Positions 8,360-18,120 of a stretch of DNA of 64,000 nucleotides are shown here, piece after piece; positions within the stretch are counted from its first letter, which is position 1, and the number at the start of each line of letters is the position of its first letter. The notes beneath the pieces are model-generated. The model was given only the letters and a program-made list of their open reading frames with translations, ran no database searches and was not told the origin of the DNA. The stretch covers positions 1 through 64,000 of the forward strand of contig CM069768.1 in assembly GCA_036169595.1 (NCBI GenBank). Direction: 5' to 3'. Both the position numbers and the translations under genes were made by a program. This stretch comes from Dictyostelium firmibasis. Its lineage: Eukaryota; Evosea; Eumycetozoa; Dictyosteliales; Dictyosteliaceae.

Positions 8360-9798
8360 TCATTTATTGTTTCTTAAATTAAAATTGATTTGTTCAATAT
8401 GGAATATCATTATTAAACAGTACGAAAGGAAGTTTGGTTGATGAATTCCTCTTTGTTTTACTATTCCCCATCTATTCTTCATATCAGCAAACTTGTTCTC
8501 TACCAATGACCGTTTACCAGCTTGGAAATGATGGAATCTTGATTCCACAACTTTTCTTTCTTGATTGGAAAGTATTTCGTCACCTTTACCAAGAAGATTT
8601 TTGATTCTCTTTGGTGTATAAAACAAGGTACCGTTGTAAGCAGGGTCTGCAAGTACTGAAAACTCTTCTCCGTTTTTTATAAAAGAGTAAATTAGATCAT
8701 TGAGACCAGTTAACATTGACATACCTGAATCATTATTATGACCTTTACCAATGATCGCAGAATCGATTGTACCATTTTCATCGACAAGTATTTGAATTGT
8801 AAAAGAGTGATACTTTAAGTCGCCTCTGTACCATTCGAATTGATATGGATGCACTCGATTGATTCTAAAATCGGTACAATCGACATAATGTAAACAGTTT
8901 AAGTTCATTAACTCCAACGAGATTGTATAAAGACATGGTATCATAAGTGGAATAAGTGCACGTACAGCTCTTGAAATAGTAGCACTACTAATACTAAAGA
9001 TTCTCTTTAACAATGAGGTCGAATTTGGTCCTTTCTAAATTATTTGACATAAATATTTAATATTCTAATATAATAGTAATCTAATACTTATTTTTAATAT
9101 GTACAGACCTTCAAAAAAAACAATACTAACAACACTTTCAATCTTGAATCTAACAAACATTTAAACGCTTTGACTGAGTTTCTACACAATCTAACAATTT
9201 CATCAACGAGATCTATTGGTAAACCTAATTCATTGTAAACATCTACTTGATTGTAATGAGTTGGATATAAATCTTTAAATATTCTAACAGTTTTACGAGA
9301 TTGGTTTTTATTTAATGGAGTTGGAACAAATGTATCATTTCTATATCTCTTTTTAATTGTTCTTTCCAATCTATTAATATTAATATAGTTATGTCTAATA
9401 ATTTTCTTTTGTTGAACATCATTATTTTCATTCAGTTGATTCAAAATCCTGAATGGATCATTGTTGAATATGTTTGTATTTGAGTTAAGTTTTTTAATTA
9501 TAATACTCTTTATTAAGTTGATTTTGGAAATTGTTGCTATAATTATCTTTATTACTACAATAGTTTCTACATCATCGTTATCGAATTGATTTGTATTTAT
9601 AAAATCTTTTACAATTGTTTCAAATCGATTTCGTTCGAATGTTTCTAACATGTTTTTATTAAAACCATCATCTAAAATTTCCCAAGTAGATTCATTAAAA
9701 CTATATCCTTCCCATTTTATAAAGTATTCTGTCGAACCATCTATAATTCTTTTATCTAAAATTTCTTCAACATTATATCGATAATTATTACTATCCAT
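8360..9798 (-). CDS. Chromodomain-DDE transposase of H1 (two exons)
   Basis: Exon 1, 9798-9109, starts at ATG 9798 and carries an N-terminal chromodomain (residues about 6-57): Y8, W29 and Y32 match the methyl-lysine cage of HP1-type domains (Y-N-V-E-E-I-L; F-I-K-W-E-G-Y; S-T-W-E). A 74-base intron (9108-9035, GT...TTTAG) links L-F-F-L-K in phase to exon 2 (9034-8360). Exon 2 has a helix-turn-helix (F-S-I-S-S-A-T-I-S-R) and a DDE_Tnp_4-like catalytic core: D282 (Y-V-D-C-T-D-F), D360 (L-A-D-P-A-Y-N-G) and E409 (S-L-V-E-N-K-F). Predicted 454 residues. Without splicing each half would lack its natural partner region. The donor is GTCTGT rather than GTAAGT, which is the weak point. The fold is known; the fusion is inferred from splicing. 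Confidence 0.8.
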
Positions 9799-10317
9799 TT
9801 GAGTTAACTTTATATCAATTAAATAATTGTTATTTATAGGAATTATAGTTTATAAGTTTATATAATATTAATAGTTTATAGGTTTTTAATTATATTATTT
9901 AATGTAAATAGAAAATTAATGTGAAACAATTATTTTCACACAAGTGGTATAAAAAAATAATAAATTTAATTAAATTTAATTACTTTTTAACACTAACCCA
10001 CACGTGGTAAAAATTATTGAAAATAAATTGAAAAAAATAAATAATTTAATTTAATTTAATTATTTACCCCTAATGTGGTTAAATTATATCGATAATTTAC
10101 AATAATTGACACGTGGCAATATTATTATTAAAATAAATTAATAAAAACACCCACATTTTTAATTTTATTTTTTATTTTTTATTATTTTTTATTTTTTATT
10201 TTTTAATATCTTTAATTTTTTAATTAGAAAACTATAATAAGTTACACAAAACAATTTAATTATTAAAAACAAAAACAAACATATATATTAAGTAATAACA
10301 TTCTTTTATTAAACACC
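9799..10317. promoter_or_regulatory. Divergent promoter region of H1
   Basis: 519 AT-rich bases between the two start codons, with no gene. It holds two CACGTGG boxes: ACACGTGGTAA near 10000-10010 and TGACACGTGGCAA at 10107-10119. The second is identical over 13 bases to the box in the DIRS terminal repeats. CACGTG is the core of E-box/G-box sites bound by bHLH or bZIP factors, so a shared regulator is plausible. Confidence 0.5.
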
Positions 10318-11393
10318 ATGGGTATGCATTACTAAAATAAAAATAATATAGTTTACAAATTGTTTTATTAACAAAATGTGTTTTAATAGATTTTAGAAAT
10401 CTAAAAAAATATAAATTAGATAAATCAAACAATAACAATATTAATAAAAATAATATTAGTAATAACTATGAATCAACAGAATCAACAGAATCTAGTAGTG
10501 AAAATGAAGAATATAGTGATGATATTGCATTGTCAAACAATGAAAATGATGATTACAGTGATAATGATACTTTTAATGATAATGATAATAGGTTTGAAGA
10601 TACTGATATCGAAAGTCAAGAACAATCACTTGATTCTAGCGAGTCAGATAATGATTTAGATGACTCGGATTCCAGAGATATAGATTCAAACTCAAATGTT
10701 TGGAATTGGGAAACAACACATACATTCTTGACATTTTATTTAAAGAATTTAAGAAACCCGAATATCAATTCATTATCAAACAAAAGTGTAATGCAATTAA
10801 CCGTTTCCGACTATAATAAAAAGTATAAAACCAATCTCAGTGTCAAACAAGCTTTGTCGTACTTATCAAATCTCAGAGGCGTTAATTCAAAATTGAAAAA
10901 ACCATTCACCCGTCCAAAGAGATTCACAAGTCATCACATCAATAAATATGGTTCCAAACATAATTTCAGTTTATATCTTGATACTTGTGAAAACTATTTT
11001 AACAAATCTTCTAAATTGTTGGAATTAATAGAGAAAGAATTAAGAAGTTCTCAAGTAATTGGTGATACCGAATCAAGATTAAATTCTTCCCAAATCTCTG
11101 ATGATATTGCTTCTCAACAACAGAATAGAACAAATGTAAGAAGAGATCGTTATTCAACTTTAACAAATATCTTTCAAGATGAAAAATCATTCAGAGGGAA
11201 GGTATGCTCCAGACTTGAAAAACAAGAACAGATCGAAAGAGAAAAGTTAGATCATCAAATTAAACAAGATAGTGTTAATAACTCTTTAAACTCTAGATTA
11301 ATAACACAACTAGAAAGATCAAGTAACCAATTAGAAGTGTTGTCTGAGATATTGATTCAACTATTAAAAAATAAAACCAATCCCAATAAATAA
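10318..11393 (+). CDS. Myb/SANT-like accessory protein of H1 (4-base first exon)
   Basis: Predicted 335 residues. Exon 1 is ATGG (10318-10321) after CACC; a 68-base intron (10322-10389, GTATGC...AATAG) follows; exon 2 opens in phase with D-F-R-N-L-K-K-Y. No other in-frame ATG exists before the conserved region, so the splice is the simplest way to start this protein. An Asn/Ser/Asp/Glu-rich acidic part (residues about 15-95) is followed by a trihelical Myb/SANT-like domain (N-V-W-N-W-E-T-T-H-T-F-L, then Y-N-K-K-Y-K, then A-L-S-Y-L-S-N-L-R) and a charged C-terminal helix. Harbinger elements usually code a Myb-like protein that helps the transposase reach DNA and the nucleus. Confidence 0.75.
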
Positions 11394-13837
11394 AAATTAA
11401 ATCTTTTCATTTATAAATTATAAAAAAAGTATTCATTTTTTAAGCCTTTAATGTTTTTTTACAAAAATTAAATTTAAATCTGTGAAAGTATACACATCTT
11501 AAGTTTTGAAATTGTAATTTAATATTTAAATTTAAGTAAGTGAAAACACCTCATTGAAAACAATTTGATTTATATGGAATTCCGACTAAGGGAGGGCGGG
11601 TTGGAACCAATTTAAATTTTGAGTTTGTGATTCATCTCTGATAGACGACTGAGGTGATCGGCTTTGACATTGAAGAATCCTGGAATGTGTTCCCCGATCA
11701 GATTGATTTTCTTCTTGAGACATTGTTTCCAGAGCTGTTCGAAGAGATTCGATAGATCTTGAATCTGACCACCTTGGAGATTGACATACGAGAGAGTCGT
11801 TGTGTTGTCGGTTTGAATCTTTAGATTGCAGTTGTTCAACTTTCGACATAGAGTTTGAAATGCCATTAGTAGAGCAAGCATTTCTCGACGGTTCGATGAC
11901 ATCTTTGATTGGACTTCTGACCACTGGAATGACCAAGTTTTGATGAGTTTGTTGTCTTTCATTAAAGTTGCACCTGCACCTGATTCTGAAGCATCTGTTG
12001 TTAGAACATAATCGTAACTTGGGAACAGACTTATTTCTTTTCCATTCCATTGGTTTAAGAGAGTTAACCAATTTGAAATTTCTTTCTTGACATCTTGAGA
12101 AATTGGAAATGATTGATCCCAATTTCCATTTGCTAGTTTCAGACTTTGACAATGAAACTTGTTTGTTTGACGAGTGTATAAACGGAATGGTATTACTGCA
12201 TCTTTCAATGCAATCAGTTTTCCTTTTAAACCAGCTAACTTTCTTAGAGTACAACTTTCGAGTTTTAGAAAGTTCCTGATATCCTTGATGATACTCTTCT
12301 TCTTTTCTTTTGGAACAAGTAGCTTCATTGATATTGAATCGATTTGTAATCCTAGAAACGTTATTGATTGAGTTGGCTCGAGGACACTCTTTTCTAGATT
12401 TAACTTGAATCCGAGTTTGACTAACAGATTCATTGTTTGGTTGAGGTTGTTTAAACATTCTTCTTTTGTTGAACCAACGATTAGAAGATCGTCTAAGTAG
12501 GCGATTACGGAAATGTTGATATCTCTTAGCATTCGGAGTACTGGTCTCATTAACATTGTAAAGACTCGAGGAGCTGACGATAACCCGAATGGCATTGTTC
12601 TCCATCTGTAATGAGTTCCTTTCCAAACGAATCGGAATAAATCTCGTATGTATCCTTAAGAAGAACGAAATCGCTGATGTTAACAAGATCTTTTGCTTTC
12701 CATCTAACTTCCAAGTGAATGTAGCTCCATTCGGTACTCCAGAAGGTATATCTGCTTCATCGAATCTCAAGAACTATGATACCGACTTGTACATTGTCGA
12801 AAAGAGAATCAATGATGTATTGAAACCAATACTTTTGCTATCAAGTATGTTATCATCCGATAAAACTGATATCGACACTGAACTCTTAGGTTACTTAGCT
12901 GACTCGTCCATTCAGTTAGTTGTTAGTGCTCAAGCAACATTAGCTCGTGTTCGTCGTAACAATATCTCAAAAGAAATCTACGGTTCCGAAGTGGTTCAAC
13001 CAATCAAGATCAAAGATACTCCAAAGATGTTTGATGATACTGAATCTGAACGTGTAAGAAAGTTAGCAAAGTCAATCAGAAAGAACAATTAAGCCAAACA
13101 ATCATTGTTAAAAGTTAACAATCAATCAAAGTCAAACTTTAAGAAATCAACCAATACAGGTGGTAATAACACTACTGGAAGTAGTATTTCGAATAACAAA
13201 CGAATAGATTCATCATCACCTTGTTCATTCTCAGTTTCAGATTCATCTTTAGAACGTTGATTATCAGAGTTACCGTACGACTCTCTGATTGGCTCTTTCA
13301 TATATCTTGTAAAAGCTAATGAGAGATTGGAGATTTGATCCTCAAGCGATTTCATTCTTGTTTCATACGAATTAGAATTATTTTCGGTAGAGCTACTAGC
13401 GTGGTTATTATTATCGGTGGTAGACATTATTTTATTGATATCTAAAATTATTTTTATAGAGATAGAGAAAAAGTATTAAATTAATAAAAGAATTTTTTTT
13501 TTTTTTTTTTAATTATTTGTATAAATTATGTGTGTGTATCTTAAATATATATAGGAGGAATTCCCAAACAAAATAAATCAAATTGTTTTCAATATTTAGT
13601 GCCACTATTTATACTGTTTTTACTTTCTTCAAAATTTCTCAAAACTCAAAAAAATAGGTGGGTGACACGTGGCAACTTTTATCAAACTCGAAATTTTTCA
13701 TTTTTTCAATAATTTTTTCGAGCTAAAAAACCTCCAGAAAATTCATTTGAATTTCTCTGAAAATTATCTTAAATATTTGGGAATAATCAAATAAATAAAT
13801 GTATTCATAAATTTAAATATATATATGATAATATAAA

Positions 13838-13962
13838 AAGACAAAACCAAACTCTAAGATGTCTTGTGAATTTGATTTTATGCGACATAATGAGACTAAT
13901 CGAGACAATAAAAAGACGAAAAAACTTGCATGGGGTGCAAGGGGTCGGAAGTTAAAATCTTC
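13838..13962. other. Bacterial sequence downstream of the methyltransferase
   Basis: Short stretch between the DIRS end and the 3-prime end of the minus-strand methyltransferase. No gene recognised. Confidence 0.3.
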
Positions 13963-15143
13963 TCACCAAGATTTTGTCTCTTCTTTTCGATTCATGATGA
14001 CCAAAGTCTCTATATGCTCTGTTCCTGGAAAAAAGAGGTAGCAGCTTGCATGAGATACCACCCATTTTCCACTCTTTACAAGAATTGAGATATCTCTTTC
14101 AAGGCTTGGATAGTGACAAGAGATGTAGATCAGCTTTTGCGCCCCTGTAGAGTCGGGATCTTCCGAAAGAGACTGGACAAGCCTCTGCGATAGGCCCTTT
14201 CTTGGCGGATCGACGAGAAGTGTGTGCTTTCTCCGTTCAATTCCTAAATACTCTTTTTCAGAATCACCAACAATAAACTGACACTCATTTTGTAGCTCTA
14301 TAGAAAGACGGCCTTTTGCAAAAAGAGCTGTAGGACTCTCGATTCTCTTCAATAGAGAGCGTTGAGGCTACTTTATCTCGAAGTGCTATACTGATAACGC
14401 CCATTCCTGCATAGAGTTCAATGAGATGCTCCTCTTTGGATAGTTGGTTTTGCACCTCTTTAAGAAGTTTTTCAAAAAGTTCAGGATTTCCCTGCATAAA
14501 ATGGGAAGGAAGATGGGGAATCTCTTTTTCACATATACGCTCCCAAATATGCTCAGGGCCAAAAACATGTCTCCATTCATCCCCATAAATTCTATTCGTT
14601 TTATCAGGATTGTAATTGAACCAGATCGAATGGATAGTCTCTAGATGCTCTTTGAGCTTTATTTCAATAAATGAGCACTCTTCATGCCACATCTCTTTCG
14701 CAGATGACAATAACCAGTTGAACTTTCTGAGATGAACGATCAACGGAGCATTGAATATATCTGATAAGTCCTGAATGTTTTTTTTCATGATAGGCAGCGG
14801 CTGGTCCAAGGCTATTACATACTCTTTCAATAAGCTCTACAGCTCTATTTATTGCAGGATGGTGAACTCTGCAGTGAGGAATTGGAACGAGATTATGGGA
14901 TCCTTTCTCAAAAATTCCAAACCGAATACGCCCTTCGACTTGTCTACAAGCAAGTTTGGCTCTTATTCTCCAAAGAATCGGCTCTCCATAGACAAAGGAC
15001 GTCTCAATTTTTCTCAAGGAAATTTGAGCAAAAAAATCTTTAGCTTGTTGATAAAGAATTGGATACGACTCAAAAGGTCTCTCTTTTTCACATCCAGGAC
15101 ATAGCTTAAAATGGGGACAGTGAAAAGAAAATAGTCTGTTCAT
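13963..15143 (-). pseudogene. RNA m5U methyltransferase (RlmD/TrmA family), frameshifted
   Basis: Family members put a methyl group on C5 of a uridine in rRNA or tRNA using S-adenosylmethionine. Likely start ATG 15143 (M-N-R-L-F-S-F-H). Visible marks: iron-sulphur cysteines C-P-H-F-K-L-C-P-G-C near the start; the SAM loop E-L-Y-A-G-M-G-V-I-S; motif L-L-V-D-P-P-R-K-G-L; the catalytic Cys in Y-I-S-C-H; and the C-terminal F-P-G-T-E-H-I-E-T, with the general-base Glu. These lie in three frames (breaks near 14830-14690 and near 14290-14350), so it is a pseudogene with about two frameshifts. It is divergent from the GlmU-like gene. Wording fits chlamydial members; exact substrate unknown. Confidence 0.9.
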
Positions 15144-15437
15144 AAGTAGATAGATTGTGTCTAAAAGCATGAAGTACGCTTTAGTGTAAACAATGAGGAG
15201 ATGAGATACAACCAAACAGTGAACAGAAAGTTTTTAGAGATAAAAAAGCCCAGTTATAAACAGATCCACATAGACCTAAGAAGAAGAGATACTTTACATC
15301 TTCTTATTTATCATCATATCTCTCTGTGGATGTTGACAAGAAGCTAGAGGAGATAGTTTGAGAGCTAAAAAATCTGTTTTTGGTGTAGATTTGTCTTCAA
15401 CCTAAATCAAGCATAAAAAAAGAGAAAGCGTCTTCTT
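15144..15437. other. Spacer between divergent bacterial genes
   Basis: About 294 bases between the methyltransferase start and the GlmU-like start. It should hold both old promoters; I see no box clear enough to mark. No gene. Confidence 0.35.
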
Positions 15438-16160
15438 ATGTCTTTTTGGCATTCTCCTGAGAATTTTTTTAACCTATCTAGCTTTTTACATAGCTCGATT
15501 TTTTATGATGTCGCTTACGTTTGGCAGGTGCTTCCGAGGATAGACTTGTACCTCTCTGCCCAAAAATGGAATTCTATTGATATTGGCGTATATAAGGGCG
15601 TAACTTTTGAAAATCCAGAGATGATCTCAATAGGTGAAGGGACGACTATTGAAGCTGGAGCCTATATCAAAGGGCCAGCAATTATTGGAAAGAACTGCGA
15701 AATACGGCATGGGGCTTATATTAGAGGTCATGTACTTGTCGGTGATGCTTGCGTAATCGGTCATACTACTGAATTAATGCACTCTATTCTATTAGATGGT
15801 GCAAAAGCGGCTCACTTTGCCTTTATCGGAGATTCTATCATTGGAAATGGGGTAAATATAGGCGCTGGTATTAAATGTGCAAACCTTCGTTTCGATAACC
15901 AACCGATCTTTATTCAATATGAGGGCAAAAAAATAGCTACCGGGTTAAGAAAATTTGGATCAATTATTGGCGATAGCTCTCAAATTGGTTGTAATACTGT
16001 TTTAGGCCCAGGAACAGTTGTTGGAAAGAGTGCCTTTTGCTATCCAACTCTCTATATTACCGGAGTTATTCCGGCTCATGCTAGAGTAAAATCGATGCAA
16101 AAAAGCACGATTGCTATAGAATCTGCGAATCAAAATTGCCTCTATGATACCATCTCATAA
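15438..16160 (+). CDS. GlmU-like left-handed beta-helix protein, chlamydial
   Basis: 240 residues from ATG 15438, the only undamaged bacterial frame in the window. After a 45-residue lead, hexapeptide repeats run from about residue 55 to 215 (I-G-E-G-T-T-I-E-A-G-A-Y-I; I-I-G-K-N-C-E-I-R-H-G-A-Y-I-R-G; I-G-C-N-T-V-L-G-P-G-T-V-V-G), the left-handed beta-helix of sugar acyltransferases and of the GlmU C-terminal domain. There is no N-terminal pyrophosphorylase domain. Chlamydial genomes, as I recall, have a short GlmU-like gene directly before ispA, and here the two overlap by 17 bases (16144-16160), which supports the donor. Expression in the present host is doubtful. Confidence 0.8.
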   Translation: MSFWHSPENFFNLSSFLHSSIFYDVAYVWQVLPRIDLYLSAQKWNSIDIGVYKGVTFENPEMISIGEGTTIEAGAYIKGPAIIGKNCEIRHGAYIRGHVLVGDACVIGHTTELMHSILLDGAKAAHFAFIGDSIIGNGVNIGAGIKCANLRFDNQPIFIQYEGKKIATGLRKFGSIIGDSSQIGCNTVLGPGTVVGKSAFCYPTLYITGVIPAHARVKSMQKSTIAIESANQNCLYDTIS

Positions 16161-16934
16161 TAGTACTGAGCGTTTTCTGACATCTTTGGGAATGATTATT
16201 GCTCCACACAAAATTCGCTTTGAAGAGTTGCTAAAAGAGCATCTTTCATCTGGAGAATTCGGAGCCGTTCAAGAGCTCAATGAAGCGTCTCACTATGCCC
16301 TTTCATCCTCTGGAAAGAGATTTAGGCCTGCAATTGTCTGGATGGTAGGGGAGGCTTTAGGGTGTGCAAAGCATGAGTATCTTGATAATGCAGCTTTTGC
16401 TGTTGAGTATTTCCATACATCATCTTTAATTGCCGATGATCTCCCATGTATGGATAACGATGATATGCGCCGCGGCGTTCCAACAACGCATAAAGCCTTC
16501 TCTGAAGCCACAGCTATTTTAGCTAGCTTTTCATTAATTGCCCTTGGGTTTCAATCAATTGCTCGATCAAAGTTGTGTGATAAGGCTCATCCAGATGCAG
16601 TAAAACGGGCGATCTTACACTGGAAAAGCCTGTAAAAAATAAATGAAAATAAAATTTCGCGCATTTTCAATATTTCAAAAAAAAAAAAAATTGTGTTTTT
16701 GAAATAGCACGAAATAATTTATTTTCTTTATTTTGAAATTTATTTTAGAAATCAATATAAACGTGTTTTATAATAAAAATAATAATAACAATAATATACT
16801 TACATATAAAAAATGATTTAATTTATTAATTTTTATTTAAAAATAATTTTTCGGGATTTTTTTAATTTTTTTTTTTTTTTAATTTTTTTTTTTTTTTTCT
16901 AACACATTGTCATATAAAAACTTCACATATTAAA

Positions 16935-18039
16935 ATGATTAAGAATGATAGAGATTTGAGTAAAGATGAGTTGTATAAGTATGCATTTATTTACAATTCA
17001 GAATATTATAAAAATTTATACACTAGGAAATATGGTGAACCAGAGGTATGTACTTGAAAAAAAAATTAATAATATACACATTGATTTCTAACTAATTAAA
17101 CTATAGGTTATCCATGTTGTACATCAAAACAAACCAATTTCACCAAAAATTTATAAAAGAAAAATTGTTTTTAAAAAAATGGAACCAAATTCATCAAATG
17201 TGCCTCATATTTTAGGTGACCATGAAACTGCACAACATACCATATCAAATTCACCAAAAACTGTTGAAAAAATTCAAATACCTTGCTCACCAAGTTTTGA
17301 TGTAGAACCAATTGTGGCAAATTCTCCAAAGTTTATACCTCTTACTATTAGTGACTTAGAAACTGTCCCTAAAATTAAATCAAAAACTGTTAAAAAAAAA
17401 GAAATTTTACAACCATCTAAAAAATTATCAATTGATTTATTTCGTAAGAAAAATCCTACTGGTATTAAAATTAAAGATGAAATCAAGTACAAAAAACAAA
17501 AAACGGGAATCCCAAAGATTAAATATTTAATTCCATATTGTGAATATGACAAGGTGTATACAATCAATGGATTCAATAGATTAAAATCTGTTGAGGTTAA
17601 ACACGAATTTGAAACAATAGATATGTTGGATTTTAGTAAAGGTCCAATAGATGTTTATGCCAGGTGTACAGAGCCAGTGAAGGGTGAAGAACATTTTTTT
17701 AATAGTTGGTATGATGCTAAATTACTAAAACATGATCCAGTTGAAAAGAAGGTTCAATATTACTTTATAGATAATGAAAGTGTTAAAATTAATACAGACT
17801 ATTCCAATATAATTTTCAACGAATTAATTTCAATTGATTCAAAACTATTTTCAGATATCAGAAGTTCAAACTTTTCTGAAAAAGTTTATATTGGTGAGTT
17901 AGGGAAACAACTATATGATATTAAAATTTTACATCCTTTTACAAAAAATAATATAATTGTTTATATAATTGAACTTAATATGGTTACTTCATTAACATCT
18001 TGTGATATCTATTTTAGAAAATTATTAAATTTAATGTAA
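16935..18039 (+). CDS. Tudor-like accessory protein of the CACTA-like element (two exons)
   Basis: Exon 1, 16935-17045 (ATG 16935, M-I-K-N-D-R-D-L-S-K-D-E-L); intron 17046-17106 (61 bases, GTATGT...CTATAG, with a CTAAC-type branch site); exon 2, 17107-18039, in phase. About 347 residues. The N-terminal half is Pro/Ser/Lys-rich and probably disordered with basic clusters. Near residues 215-265 the pattern D-V-Y-A-R-C, W-Y-D-A-K-L-L, V-Q-Y-Y-F-I-D-N-E recalls Tudor/Agenet-type barrels that read chromatin marks; this is by eye. Role unknown; it might be a TnpA-like end-binding partner. Confidence 0.55.
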
Positions 18040-18120
18040 TTAATTAATAAAATTTTTGACGATATTATTTCTTTAAATAAAAAATAAAAATAAAAATAAA
18101 AATAAAAAATAAAAATATTA
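18040..18120. repeat. AAAAATA microsatellite
   Basis: About seven copies of AAATAAAAAT-type units around 18077-18116 between the accessory gene and the transposase remnant. The first, catalytic part of the transposase is missing here, so the repeat may lie at or near an old deletion. Confidence 0.6.

Larger units (their letters stand above)
8190..11552. mobile_element. Transposon H1, PIF/Harbinger-related, chromodomain type
   Basis: 3,363 bp, starting GAGGTGTTTAC and ending AAAACACCTC, flanked by a 3-bp ATT duplication (8187-8189 and 11553-11555) in a DIRS terminal repeat; the empty site is seen in other DIRS copies. The ends are long imperfect inverted repeats: both share GAGGTGTTT and, about 50-60 bases in, ACTTTCACAGATTTAAAT. 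Two divergent spliced genes: chromodomain-DDE transposase (minus) and Myb/SANT-like protein (plus). Three-base duplications, a DDE_Tnp_4-type transposase and a Myb-like partner fit PIF/Harbinger. Both genes look complete. Confidence 0.9.
7942..13837 (-). mobile_element. DIRS element (minus), rearranged, hosting transposon H1
   Basis: Tyrosine-recombinase retroelement of the DIRS group, minus strand. Terminal repeats lie at 7942-8189 plus 11553-11600 (split by H1) and at about 13428-13837. Parts seen: RNase H and reverse transcriptase text (11612-12595, with Y-L-D-D-L-L), and pieces of the first reading frame (12650-13092 and 13122-13427). It is broken and internally rearranged (several breaks). 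It joins the rpsL segment on the left to the methyltransferase segment on the right. Confidence 0.85.

Noticed and set aside
8360-9013. The DDE frame as a complete 217-residue transposase on its own
   Set aside because: It starts at a TTG inside the helix-turn-helix; the spliced frame gives a normal-length protein with the missing lead-in.
10256-10438. 60-residue minus-strand frame in H copies
   Set aside because: It lies opposite the first intron and exon 2 start of the accessory gene; AT-rich and Leu/Phe/Tyr-biased by composition.
10468-10659. 63-residue Met/Ile-rich protein (also at 32652 and 50504)
   Set aside because: A shadow of the acidic part of the Myb/SANT-like gene in another frame; low-complexity and without family marks.
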